From CBDDLJ01 sp965230635 (GTDB taxonomy: Bacteria; Pseudomonadota; Gammaproteobacteria; UBA1113), in contig CBDDLJ010000008.1 of assembly GCA_965230635.1 (NCBI GenBank), positions 38,370 to 102,369 on the forward strand: 64,000 nucleotides of DNA, read 5' to 3'. Below are positions 56,401 to 64,000 of the stretch, in pieces. Numbering within the stretch: position 1 is the stretch's first letter; each line of letters begins with the position of its first letter. The position numbers and the translations under genes are program-made. The notes beneath the pieces were generated by a model. That model was given only the letters and a program-made list of their open reading frames with translations, did no database searches and was not told the DNA's origin.

Positions 56401-59400
56401 TTTGTGTATAAGTCTTTTAGATAAGCACATGCATTAAATTTAAAACAGCTTAGTATACTATTATGTAAATTTGTCTCTATATTCTGTTTAATTGCCATAA
56501 GTTCTTCTGTTGATTTTGCATCCCCTATCTCATAAAATATATAGTCCTTATTGTATAGGTAAATAGGTTTTTTTTTACTTCCTCTGTTAAATATAACATC
56601 CATTTTGTTAGACGAACGTGTTACTACAATTGGCCGACTTAAGATTTTTGAAAGTATAAAAATTTCAATCACATCACCAAACGTTGAAGACTTATCAATT
56701 TCTTTTAAGTGAGTATTATAAGCATCTTCTTCACCTGAAAAATAAGGTAGTAATGCTGTTTTATTCTGAGAATCGCTGAGATAGTTTACTATCTCTTTCC
56801 GTAAATCTTCTGCGCTTTTAGTCGGATCATTTATCTGACTAGCAACTACCGCAAACAAACAATTGCTTCCATAATTGCTAAAACTTCTATCGGCATCAAT
56901 TGTTTGAATTTTTCCTCTCTTTTCTCGTTTGCTCAGTAAGTACCCCAATATAAATATGAATAAACATAGAGATATGGCGCTTCCTAACACTACTAACAAC
57001 AATGATGGCGCCCAACTAGCAGATGTTCTGTAATTATTACTACCTGCTTGAGGTTGAGATCTGATTAGCTTTTGCCATTTAACATATGAGTCCTTTTTAG
57101 CAGGAAGTAACGCTGCAGATAGTTCAATATTATCATGCAAACTTTGCTTCTCTTTATGCAACGTATGTCCCCACTGAAAGGTTTTTTTCCTGTGCTTGTG
57201 AGTTGGAAGATTGGACCAGAATCTATCAAAACGAGCAGCACTTATGTTATTATCACGCAAATCTAGTTCTTTTAATGCTGAATTTATACTTATCCCTTCT
57301 TCTAAACCAACTAGGCCCACTTCGCAAATATTATTATTGCGCATATATAATCCACTAAGGTATTTATTATCTTTTAAAGCTAACCAGAACGTTTGTGCAC
57401 CAGTATTTTCAATGTCATTATAATCCAAATTTAAATATAGCATATTAACATTATCCGTTAACGCTGATGCAAGCTGCTTTGCATCTTTTGCATTAAGATT
57501 ATTAAATGATAAATTTAATGTGTTTAATTTTGATCCCTTTGCCAAAATAGAGGAAATATTTAAATTGCTACCACCTATATGATTGTATTGGTAATTTATC
57601 TCAACTAAATGTGTATTGTTTAATAATCCTTTTCCAATATCTATTGCTCCGTTTGCACTTATTGTATTGTGTGACAGATCTAAGACCCTTAATTTTGGAT
57701 TTTGTTTTAGTATTTTTGCAATAGCTTTCGCAATTTTATCATTAATATTACTATGTGTTAAATATAGTTTATCTAGTTGAAACAATGGCTCTAAAATTCG
57801 CTTCGCTTCATTCAACGGCATAGAATCAGCTAAACTAATATTATTTTTGTCAAGCACTAATTTCTTCAGATTTGTAGAATTTAATTTTTCCGCAATTATT
57901 TTTAGTCCTTCGTAGGTAATTTGATTACAGCTTAAATCTAGACACTTAATTGCTGGCATATTTTCAAGTTGATCGAAAATAGACATTATATCATTATCTG
58001 TAGTAGGACCTTTTTGGACCCTCTTTATATTATTAGGATTACCATTAAGAATAGTACATTCTCCACATGTATCTATACTTTCAACCCACGGTAAATTAAC
58101 ATTTTTTAGTTCTTTAGTCATTCTTTTTTTATCCAATACTGGTTTCCAATCAATGCATGTCTTGCAATCATTATTGCTTGCTTGAAGTTGACATTTAATT
58201 CGACTCTGCCACTTAATATATGAGTCTTTTTCAGCAGGAAGCAAAGCTACAGATAATTTCATATCATCGTACAAATTTTTTTTCTCTTCATACGATGTGT
58301 ATCCTCGCTGAAGAATTTCGTCTACACGCTTGCAAGGTGGAGGATTTAGCCGGAGTCTATCAAAAAGACAAGCTCCTATACTATTGTCACGCAAATCTAT
58401 TTTCTTTAACAATGAATTTACATTTATAAATTCTTCTAAACCATCTAGACCATCTAGACCATCTAGACCATCTAGACCATCTAGACCATCTAGACCATCT
58501 AAACCTAATTCATAAATGTTATTATCTCGCATATACAGTCCACTAAGATGTTTATTATCTTTTAAAGCTAACCATAATGCTTGTGCACCACTATTTTCAA
58601 TGTCATTATAGTCTAAATTTAAATGCAGTATATTATCATTTCCTTTCAATCCTGATGCAAGCTGTTCTGCGTCTTTTGCATTAAGATTATTAAATGATAA
58701 ATTTAATGTGTTTAATTTTGATCCCTTTGCCAAAATAGAGGAAATATCTAAATTGCCACCACCTATATGATTGTATTGATAATTTATCTCAACTAAATTT
58801 TTATTGCTTAATAGTTTATTTCCAATGTTTATTGCTCCGTTTGCACTGATTGTATTATGCGATAGATCCAAAACTCTTAAGTTTGCCTCATTATCTTCTA
58901 GTGTCTCTGCAATAATATTAGCGACTTTATCACTAATATTACTGTGTGTTAAATATAGCTCATCTAATTGAAACAATTTTCCTAAAATATATCTCATTTC
59001 TTCTAATGGCAATACAGATAAATTAATCTTATTTTTGCTAAGCACTAACCTTTTTACCTCTGTATATCTTAATTGTTTAACAATTGTTTTTAATCCTTTG
59101 CATGTAATTTGATTACAAGTTAAATCTAGACTTTTAATCTCTGTCATATTTTTAAGTTGATCGAAAATAGGTTTTATATCATCGTCTGTAACAGAACCTC
59201 TTTGGATTTCTTTTACATTACTAGGGTTATCACTTTCATGAATAATAGTACATTTTCCATAGATGTCTATACCTTCAATCAATGATAAATTAATATTTTG
59301 CAGTTCATTTATCAGTCTTTTTTTATCCAATGCAAATGATGCCATGTGATAATATTTAATATCATGTAGAGAAAAGCCTTGTTTTGTGTTATAATGCAAA

Positions 59401-60623
59401 ATGCTCATATTGTCTAGGCAAGGAAAAGAAAGCAGCTTACGCTCTGACAAATAAACCGTTTCATCTATATCTACACGACTTATAGAAGCTTCTCGACTTA
59501 TAGAAGGTTCTGCTAAACAATAGAATTTTTTTCCAGTCTTTTTGACATTACGTGTCCTCATATCATACTTTATTACAAAAATAACATCATTTTTCTTCCC
59601 AGTGAAGTAAAGATTATTTCGGTCTTTAAACATCTTAATTATATCACATCTAACTGTTTGATTACCAAAAGATAAGTTTAAAGGAAATTGATTATCCCAT
59701 TTCTTTCCAGAAATATCATATTTGTCAATAAAAATTTTATTTTGTCCTGCTATTGCAACATATAGGTAGCCATTATATACACTAGTTTGTAAAGTTTCAT
59801 AATGTCTTTCCTCTGAGGAACTTTGTAAAGAACTTTCTTTAGCTAAGAAACTTGGTGAAGAAATTTCGTTAGCTAAGAAACTTGATGAAGATATTTCGTT
59901 AGCTAAAAATGCTATTTTTTTTTGACAAATCCTAGAACGCAGATTAATAGATGCGAGACATATACTTTCTATATTATCAGTTGATACTTGCTTTTTGCAA
60001 CGGCCTAATATATATAAATTTTTTCCATATATTTCCAAACGAAGGGTATCATAGTAGTCTTTTTTTGCATCTTCTGGATCATTTTCAGTAATTCCGTATC
60101 CTCTGTCAGTAAATGGTTCATACTTACAAGAATATTTTCCTTCATTCCCATCCCATCTATTAGTCGATATATCAAAACGATTAATATAAATTTCTTTTTC
60201 ACCTCGCCTAAGCAGATATATATAATACTCACGAACCACTGTTCGAAATGTTTCATAATATCTTGGCTTATCCCATTTCTTGTCATCCATATATTCATTC
60301 TTTAAAGTAAAAGAAGGCTGCTGTGTATTCCATATACCATTTTTTAAATCAAAATAGAACACATTTATACTTTCGCTATTTCTTATTAAACAATAAAGTT
60401 TGTCAGTAAATATATGCGCCTTTAAAGTAGAATAATATTTTGGACAACGCCATAAATCAGGCTTATTTAAAGGGTCACTTGCAGTTAAAAGGCGTGCAGT
60501 ACTAGAAAAACCATTTATATCAAAATCAATTTCAAAAATATTAATTTGCTCATTAATTATCTTAACTTGAATAATTTTTCTATTATAAGCAAGTGTGATT
60601 TTTTTGATCGACTTTTGTTCCAT
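53439..60623 (-). CDS. Giant multidomain protein: propeller-like, 2x LRR module, TM, OTU-like, ankyrin, Ulp1/C48-like protease, protein kinase, OTU-like
   Basis: About 2,394 residues from the ATG at 60623, chosen because GGAGG lies eight bases before it; an ATG 36 bases upstream has no ribosome site. Approximate order: ~50-420 kelch/propeller-like repeats (FDISTNRWDG, YDISGKKWDN); ~430-830 and ~831-1190 two copies of an RI-type LRR module (LRVLDLSHNTISANGA in both); ~1205-1228 one membrane helix (LLLVVLGSAISLCLFIFILG) followed by KREKRGK; OTU-like domain (NCLFAVVA, Cys ~1253); ankyrin (~1455-1530, GFTPLLAAANVGN); Ulp1/C48-like protease (NNNHWVLLYL, YFDPL, QTDSYNCGPW); kinase (HCDIKTENIF, KIGDFGES, RWQAPEIM); second OTU-like domain (NGNCLFSS, Cys ~2197). 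No signal peptide. Likely a secreted effector, but the secretion route is not visible. Very AT-rich. Confidence 0.85.
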   Translation of the reverse strand: MEQKSIKKITLAYNRKIIQVKIINEQINIFEIDFDINGFSSTARLLTASDPLNKPDLWRCPKYYSTLKAHIFTDKLYCLIRNSESINVFYFDLKNGIWNTQQPSFTLKNEYMDDKKWDKPRYYETFRTVVREYYIYLLRRGEKEIYINRFDISTNRWDGNEGKYSCKYEPFTDRGYGITENDPEDAKKDYYDTLRLEIYGKNLYILGRCKKQVSTDNIESICLASINLRSRICQKKIAFLANEISSSSFLANEISSPSFLAKESSLQSSSEERHYETLQTSVYNGYLYVAIAGQNKIFIDKYDISGKKWDNQFPLNLSFGNQTVRCDIIKMFKDRNNLYFTGKKNDVIFVIKYDMRTRNVKKTGKKFYCLAEPSISREASISRVDIDETVYLSERKLLSFPCLDNMSILHYNTKQGFSLHDIKYYHMASFALDKKRLINELQNINLSLIEGIDIYGKCTIIHESDNPSNVKEIQRGSVTDDDIKPIFDQLKNMTEIKSLDLTCNQITCKGLKTIVKQLRYTEVKRLVLSKNKINLSVLPLEEMRYILGKLFQLDELYLTHSNISDKVANIIAETLEDNEANLRVLDLSHNTISANGAINIGNKLLSNKNLVEINYQYNHIGGGNLDISSILAKGSKLNTLNLSFNNLNAKDAEQLASGLKGNDNILHLNLDYNDIENSGAQALWLALKDNKHLSGLYMRDNNIYELGLDGLDGLDGLDGLDGLDGLDGLEEFINVNSLLKKIDLRDNSIGACLFDRLRLNPPPCKRVDEILQRGYTSYEEKKNLYDDMKLSVALLPAEKDSYIKWQSRIKCQLQASNNDCKTCIDWKPVLDKKRMTKELKNVNLPWVESIDTCGECTILNGNPNNIKRVQKGPTTDNDIMSIFDQLENMPAIKCLDLSCNQITYEGLKIIAEKLNSTNLKKLVLDKNNISLADSMPLNEAKRILEPLFQLDKLYLTHSNINDKIAKAIAKILKQNPKLRVLDLSHNTISANGAIDIGKGLLNNTHLVEINYQYNHIGGSNLNISSILAKGSKLNTLNLSFNNLNAKDAKQLASALTDNVNMLYLNLDYNDIENTGAQTFWLALKDNKYLSGLYMRNNNICEVGLVGLEEGISINSALKELDLRDNNISAARFDRFWSNLPTHKHRKKTFQWGHTLHKEKQSLHDNIELSAALLPAKKDSYVKWQKLIRSQPQAGSNNYRTSASWAPSLLLVVLGSAISLCLFIFILGYLLSKREKRGKIQTIDADRSFSNYGSNCLFAVVASQINDPTKSAEDLRKEIVNYLSDSQNKTALLPYFSGEEDAYNTHLKEIDKSSTFGDVIEIFILSKILSRPIVVTRSSNKMDVIFNRGSKKKPIYLYNKDYIFYEIGDAKSTEELMAIKQNIETNLHNSILSCFKFNACAYLKDLYTNKINVEDMPSLDNRWFFAAYVLPITYGITFGSLVDKNYITHQLLRSLDDKGFSAMVVAVSNRNNNDAEVLNYLYNLCKNKFGERDRQGFTPLLAAANVGNIAACKWLLEKKVDLKAKIILNKKAKYKHYLFNSKGRPTADHMTPDIYLFRDGEPEYIFALVIHESGHQETINLNEKSIVKHPVDNESKSNDNRWYTDDEINTLLKHYIGDNQEAELLTAMLGTNWRGSNDLRENLIQFNQHRITKIKKEQTVKDKVLIPVNLNNNHWVLLYLIYQKNMIQLSEASYFDPLRNDVPEDIVNALSSEKLFPNIELTNIGERVQTDSYNCGPWIVEAARGFIEVQSVSSKKHDIFKDYIFKVDIFKARIEHNLILKQASYLHNSSYNIEKYGNSSLLEQIDWPKSGDSELSETKLPKELESVIIENCKYAKDAFNAAELANRNGHSELTKMFKLDAFRLAKSIEDANIEIIKECRLTITNITDKIDFDFDGRKHLAIAYLDEDIDVIVKEINSIKKQNKNMESESIDDIKPYREAILTDHLRHKNIIKSYGLTYGLIKNTHYLVLEFMKLGSLNSLLRKEYIDYKQCWFILDDIAKGLDYLHTKVQNKGKQLSICHCDIKTENIFIDYNDNGPPEKKYIAKIGDFGESIIESEMPTKPNKGTVRWQAPEIMQKERATTNSDIYSFGMVAWVLLTGQRKPFDDMWKENVGKNRKYALRVKLVMEKKREKFPGNISLQQAVRFIPLIDSCWMSCPEDRANTNKILQHIGFFQSFRHKKIRHLFNHESTKNNGNCLFSSISRQLGEMYSAEDLRAKSVEYIENHRNSFIGTYFPIAQDFDEYKSMMKDDFAWGDALEICALAMTLNRPIVILHNKADRPPIIFNEKAYNDVNKDNHPLFLDRQSGLYYQSLKPKGERVEAFKEVRSYISGLLNTKVLHTPMEFNYCNYLSRKANERNELDDSYECWALWDSLRLYSNSDAEDKNGNNIFKRTY
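57010..59335 (-). repeat. Tandem duplication of a ~1.2-kb LRR module inside the giant gene
   Basis: Module 1 (about 58137-59335) and module 2 (about 57010-58136) each run LDKKR--LKN, SIDTCGEC-like loop, LDL(S/T)CNQIT, RVLDLSHNTISANGAI, EINYQYNHIGG, LNTLNLSFNNLNAKDA, LNLDYNDIEN, GLYMR-NNI, ALLPA-KDSY-KWQ. The LRR core is almost identical at the DNA level; the edges have diverged. Confidence 0.88.
58441..58503 (-). repeat. Seven tandem copies of a 9-bp unit coding Leu-Asp-Gly
   Basis: CCATCTAGA repeated six times and then CCATCTAAA; read in frame it gives repeated LDG triplets inside LRR module 1. Module 2 has only GLVGLEE at this position, so the run is an expansion. A unit length divisible by three means copy changes keep the frame. 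Confidence 0.95.
59834..59908 (-). repeat. Two and a half copies of a 30-bp in-frame repeat
   Basis: Units TTTCKTTAGCTAAGAAACTT + KGATGAAGAWA-like encode ten residues each (FLANEISSxS). It sits between two propeller-like blades near residue 250 of the giant protein and looks like a recent slippage expansion in a surface loop. Confidence 0.85.
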
Positions 60624-60659
60624 CTCCATATCCTCCAAGTCTGGATGAAAGTTTTCCAT

Positions 60660-60962
60660 CTACTGGTACAATTTACCAAGCTGTCTTTTGATTAAATGAA
60701 TTTAATATATTAACTAACTGTGAGAAAACTAAGCTGCACAGTAATGATTCATATATAAAATAAAAAATTAGCATCAAACATCTCTTAGTTAAGAATAATC
60801 CATAAAAAATAATCAATGCCAAACATTTTCAATGTTTGTTTGTATTATATGCATTGACAAAATTATCAGTCAAGCCAACTCCAAAAGAATTGTCTATCGC
60901 TATAGCCATAAATACTAAGAAGACTAGAAGACTATTATAACAGTAAAAAAATAGTCTAAATA
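60660..60962. other. 303-bp AT-rich intergenic region
   Basis: Between the giant gene and the NACHT-HEAT gene, both on the reverse strand. No gene, repeat or clear terminator seen. It must contain the giant gene's promoter unless the two genes are cotranscribed. Confidence 0.5.
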
Positions 60963-63900
60963 TCATTGCATTTTACATGAACAAGGAAATAAGCTAGCCT
61001 GCAAACCGTTTTCTTTATCATCACGGTGCTCTATTTGAGCTAAGTGTAAATTCCCTCTGTTATTCACTATTTCATAGGGCACAGGTTTTCTTGAGTTTGA
61101 CAGGTTTGTTCTGCGACGAATGTTCCTATTTTGTGCTGGTTCACTGTCAGATTGATATTTAAAATTAAATATTGGAATCTCATCCGCTCTTATTTTATCA
61201 TTAGTTTTTAAACGAAATTGCTCAATATGACTCATAGCAGATTCTCCTGTCAATTTAATGGTTGATAGCCGCTGTTTTTCAATTACCTTGAGTTCATTAT
61301 TAATCAAATACACTATTATACTGTTCATAAATGCTTTTTCAATAATTAATTCTATAAGCTCATTAGATAACTTATGATTTATAATATAACCAATTAAGGT
61401 GCTTACAGGGTATTTTCTTAACGCTTTATCTGCTACAGTTTTAACATCGCTATCTTTATCATGTAACGCATTTATTAATACGCTGAGCATTTTAGGCTCA
61501 TTAGACTGTAGATTACCTAACGCAATTATACTTGCCTTGCGAATTTCTAATTTTTCACTTTTAGCCTCTAGCAATATTTTTTCAATGAGCTTTTGATTTG
61601 AATGCCGTTTTTTACTTAGTGCTTTAATTATATCACCATAAATTCTCTCATTTAAAGCGCACTTATCTAATTCAATTAAAATCATTTCAAGGATTTGACT
61701 ATTACGGGTAGTTAAATTTGATAAAAATTTAATAATTAACTTCTGAAATCTTTCATCTTGACAATTTAAAAAGCTAAATAATTTCTCAACAAGTGCCGTC
61801 TTAACATTAGTTATTTGATCTGACATTTTGATAGCTTTATAATTAACATTACGGCATTTTTTATAGGCTACGTTTAGTATATCAACAAGATAATCAAGCA
61901 AATCATCCTCAAATGCTTTTATTGACCGTAAAGCGATTGCTGCTTCTTCTAGACCATTATTTTGCCAAGCGTCTTTTAGTTTAGTAATAATTTCCAACTT
62001 TTTAGAACTTTCAGATTCAAATTTAAAAGTACCTAATATGCAAGCAGCAGTGCCAGCTATTTTTTTTTCGTTATCATTTAACGTTTCTAGAAGTATCTCC
62101 ATGATTTTAGGATTATAACGAATATGTGGACAAAGAGAGCAAAATGCTCTACGCCGAACAATTTCATCTTTATCTTGGTAAGTTTTCATAAACGCTTTCA
62201 TAGCATCGTCACCAGAGAGTTTAAATTTCCCGAGTATCATTATCACTTGGTATTTTACTTCAGAATTAGCCTTATCTAGAATAGATAGTAAGCTAGGTAT
62301 AACCCTGGCATCAATATCATTAAATTTATGTAATAATTTTAACGCTACTTTTTGTATATTAATATTATCATTATCGGCCAATTCAAGAAGCAACTTCATT
62401 TTAACTTGCATATAGGGATTAACTTCAAGTATATCCAATGCTTTTACTTGTAATTCTGGATCCTTTTTATGAATTAGTTGTAATAGTTTTTTATTCACGT
62501 ATGGCTTATTAATAAACTGTCTAATAATGTTAAATATATCCTCTTTTGTGTTTTTATCTACATTCGGTAAAACATCAAACAACTTATCAATATACCAATT
62601 TGGTGTATTATTAATTTTTTGCAAACATTGTGTAATAACCTTTTGCTCGAGCCATGACTTATTTTGCAGTTCATCTTTAAATAGTTTTTCTCGGTTTTTA
62701 TTATAAGGATATAAAAATTTTAGAAGTCGAGAAGCATAAGTTAAATAGTTGTTTGAAGGTTCATTAGCCGGTTTTTTAAGTATCTTTAACATGCTATTTT
62801 TTTTAAGTATCTCTAACATGCTATTAATGAAGTCACGAGATAGAAAGCATATTTTACGAAGTGCAATTGCAGCACTAGCACGACAGTACAAATCACTCTT
62901 AAGTATCTTTAATAAAGATACTGTAACCTTTTCATCACCATTACACAGATTGCCCAACGCTTCTATAGCAAGCCAAACAAGTTCGGAATCATTCTCTTGA
63001 TTATCTTCAATTAGCTTCAATAATTCTTTTTTAATTAGATTATCTTCATTCTTTATAGTATAATTTATATTAATCAATGCTTCTAGTGCTGCTGCTTTAA
63101 TATAAAATTCCCGTTCAGAGGAAATATATTCATAAATTCTTTCTATATAATCAATTTTGGATATATAAACATTACAAAATGTGTTAACTACAATTTGCCG
63201 AACTAGTTGATTTTTATTGCATAGTGCATTAATTAAATATTCAGCTGCCACATCACCCAAGACTTTAAAGCTATTTATAATTCGTGCCGCTGCTATACGC
63301 TGGCACGGATCATCAGGATTTGTTAGTGCATTGAATAACGGCAATAGAAAATTAACTGTTTTTTGACGGTGCAAGGCGTTACATTTGCTAAAACCGTTTA
63401 ATATCGATTGCAAACCAAGAGGTATTTCTTTCAGTGCCATGTTATAATCCAATTCTTTTCTATCTTTAATGCATTGAGTCACTGATTTAATTATTTTTTT
63501 TATCCATAAGACCAAATGACTTGATATTTCGCTTGCATATTTTATTTTTTCATTATATTCCGTTTCATCCCAGCATTGTAAAATTAACTTAGTATCATAT
63601 AATCCAATTTGATCGTGAGGTTCCTCGAATAAAATTCCAAAAAATGTATTTAATGCATTCTTTTCATCTTTGAGAATGCCAGATAAAAATATGTAAATGT
63701 ATTTAAATTCAGGGTTTAGTTTATTCTGGATTAGCAACTCTTTTATAGAGCAAAAGTCTTCTTGATTAAAATTTTGTAGTGATTTTGCTATTTTACATGC
63801 GGCAAAGTAATCTTTAAAGTATGGATATGAAAACTGATAGATACGATGATTAGTATTATCGTTGTGACTTATTTCTTGTAAAAAAACTGACTGTATTAGC

Positions 63901-64000
63901 TCTGGCATATTACAATTATATTCTTTGAAGCAACTATTGGGTATAAAGCCAGTTTTATGTTTGATTCCAATTAGTGCTAATTGACCTAATTTTTCCAAAA
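60963..64000 (-). CDS. NACHT-HEAT protein, C-terminal part (5' end outside the window)
   Basis: At least 1,011 residues, open to the right edge, so the first Met or TTG in view is almost certainly internal. The first residues look like the helical end of a NACHT module: LGQLALIGIKHKTGFI, then FSYPYFKDYFAACKIAKSL, the equivalent of HLSFQEFLAA in the other NACHT genes. HEAT/PBS-lyase-like repeats then run through to about 850 (RIAAARIINSFKVLGDVAAEYLI, SELVWLAIEALGNLCNG, EIRKASIIALGNLQSNEPKM). The repeats are ordinary diverged HEATs, not the 35-residue units of the three paralogs, and the gene is AT-rich, so it is a separate lineage. Walker motifs would lie upstream, outside the window. Confidence 0.8.
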   Translation of the reverse strand, partial: LEKLGQLALIGIKHKTGFIPNSCFKEYNCNMPELIQSVFLQEISHNDNTNHRIYQFSYPYFKDYFAACKIAKSLQNFNQEDFCSIKELLIQNKLNPEFKYIYIFLSGILKDEKNALNTFFGILFEEPHDQIGLYDTKLILQCWDETEYNEKIKYASEISSHLVLWIKKIIKSVTQCIKDRKELDYNMALKEIPLGLQSILNGFSKCNALHRQKTVNFLLPLFNALTNPDDPCQRIAAARIINSFKVLGDVAAEYLINALCNKNQLVRQIVVNTFCNVYISKIDYIERIYEYISSEREFYIKAAALEALININYTIKNEDNLIKKELLKLIEDNQENDSELVWLAIEALGNLCNGDEKVTVSLLKILKSDLYCRASAAIALRKICFLSRDFINSMLEILKKNSMLKILKKPANEPSNNYLTYASRLLKFLYPYNKNREKLFKDELQNKSWLEQKVITQCLQKINNTPNWYIDKLFDVLPNVDKNTKEDIFNIIRQFINKPYVNKKLLQLIHKKDPELQVKALDILEVNPYMQVKMKLLLELADNDNINIQKVALKLLHKFNDIDARVIPSLLSILDKANSEVKYQVIMILGKFKLSGDDAMKAFMKTYQDKDEIVRRRAFCSLCPHIRYNPKIMEILLETLNDNEKKIAGTAACILGTFKFESESSKKLEIITKLKDAWQNNGLEEAAIALRSIKAFEDDLLDYLVDILNVAYKKCRNVNYKAIKMSDQITNVKTALVEKLFSFLNCQDERFQKLIIKFLSNLTTRNSQILEMILIELDKCALNERIYGDIIKALSKKRHSNQKLIEKILLEAKSEKLEIRKASIIALGNLQSNEPKMLSVLINALHDKDSDVKTVADKALRKYPVSTLIGYIINHKLSNELIELIIEKAFMNSIIVYLINNELKVIEKQRLSTIKLTGESAMSHIEQFRLKTNDKIRADEIPIFNFKYQSDSEPAQNRNIRRRTNLSNSRKPVPYEIVNNRGNLHLAQIEHRDDKENGLQASLFPCSCKMQ

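Noticed and set aside
60624..60659. Upstream ATG at 60659 as the start of the giant protein
   Set aside because: It has no ribosome site, whereas GGAGG is ideally placed for the ATG at 60623. Not excluded.

Overview
The window looks like the chromosome of a host-associated, AT-rich gammaproteobacterium, most likely a Legionellales/Coxiellaceae-type intracellular bacterium. Three things suggest this. Housekeeping order is gammaproteobacterial (recA-recX-alaS-lysC-csrA-tRNA-Ser-tRNA-Arg, cinA divergent from mutS, tolQRAB-pal-cpoB-queE). Several proteins carry eukaryote-like domains (ankyrin, LRR, Ulp1-like protease, OTU-like, protein kinase). There is no recognisable LexA box before recA. The lineage call is inference; no rRNA gene is present to settle it.

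Layout. 1-3098: NAD biosynthesis operon nadC-nadB-nadA (nadA runs off the left edge). 3392-7147: a YgjP-like metallopeptidase, an ankyrin protein, a P-loop NTPase and a GNAT acetyltransferase. 7266-7469: tRNA-Arg(ACG) and tRNA-Ser(GCT). 8255-12232: a NACHT-repeat (NLR-like) gene inserted between these tRNAs and csrA. 12646-23298: csrA, lysC, alaS, recX, recA, cinA, mutS and a sodium:alanine-type symporter. 23273-24508: a decayed IS4-family element with IS10-like ends, itself interrupted by a palindromic element. 24522-33648: two more NACHT-repeat genes in tandem. 34163-39762: queE, cpoB, pal, tolB, tolA, tolR, tolQ. 39944-41698: an IS1634-family element flanked by direct repeats of about 843 bp, which leaves a second tolQ copy. 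42537-52896: ruvB, an HSD10-like dehydrogenase, mfd, a purine salvage/cell-wall recycling cluster (MTA/MTI phosphorylase, hpt, MscS channel, nagZ, DUF1820) and an L,D-transpeptidase. 53439-60623: one giant gene of about 2,394 codons with propeller-like, LRR, transmembrane, OTU-like, ankyrin, Ulp1/C48-like protease, kinase and second OTU-like segments. 60963-64000: the 3' part of a different NACHT-HEAT gene.

The most unusual material is (i) the NACHT paralog family. Its conserved N-terminal, NACHT and C-terminal parts flank arrays of 14 to 22 units of 35 residues (105 bp) that show recent expansion and mosaic exchange. (ii) the giant multidomain protein, whose LRR-TM-kinase layout recalls eukaryotic receptor kinases but carries ubiquitin-system protease folds; both OTU-like domains appear to lack the usual Asp and His. 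(iii) the unusually long target duplication around the IS1634-family element. The NLR-like genes could be antiphage sensors (as bacterial NACHT proteins are known to be) or host-directed proteins; the sequence alone does not decide.
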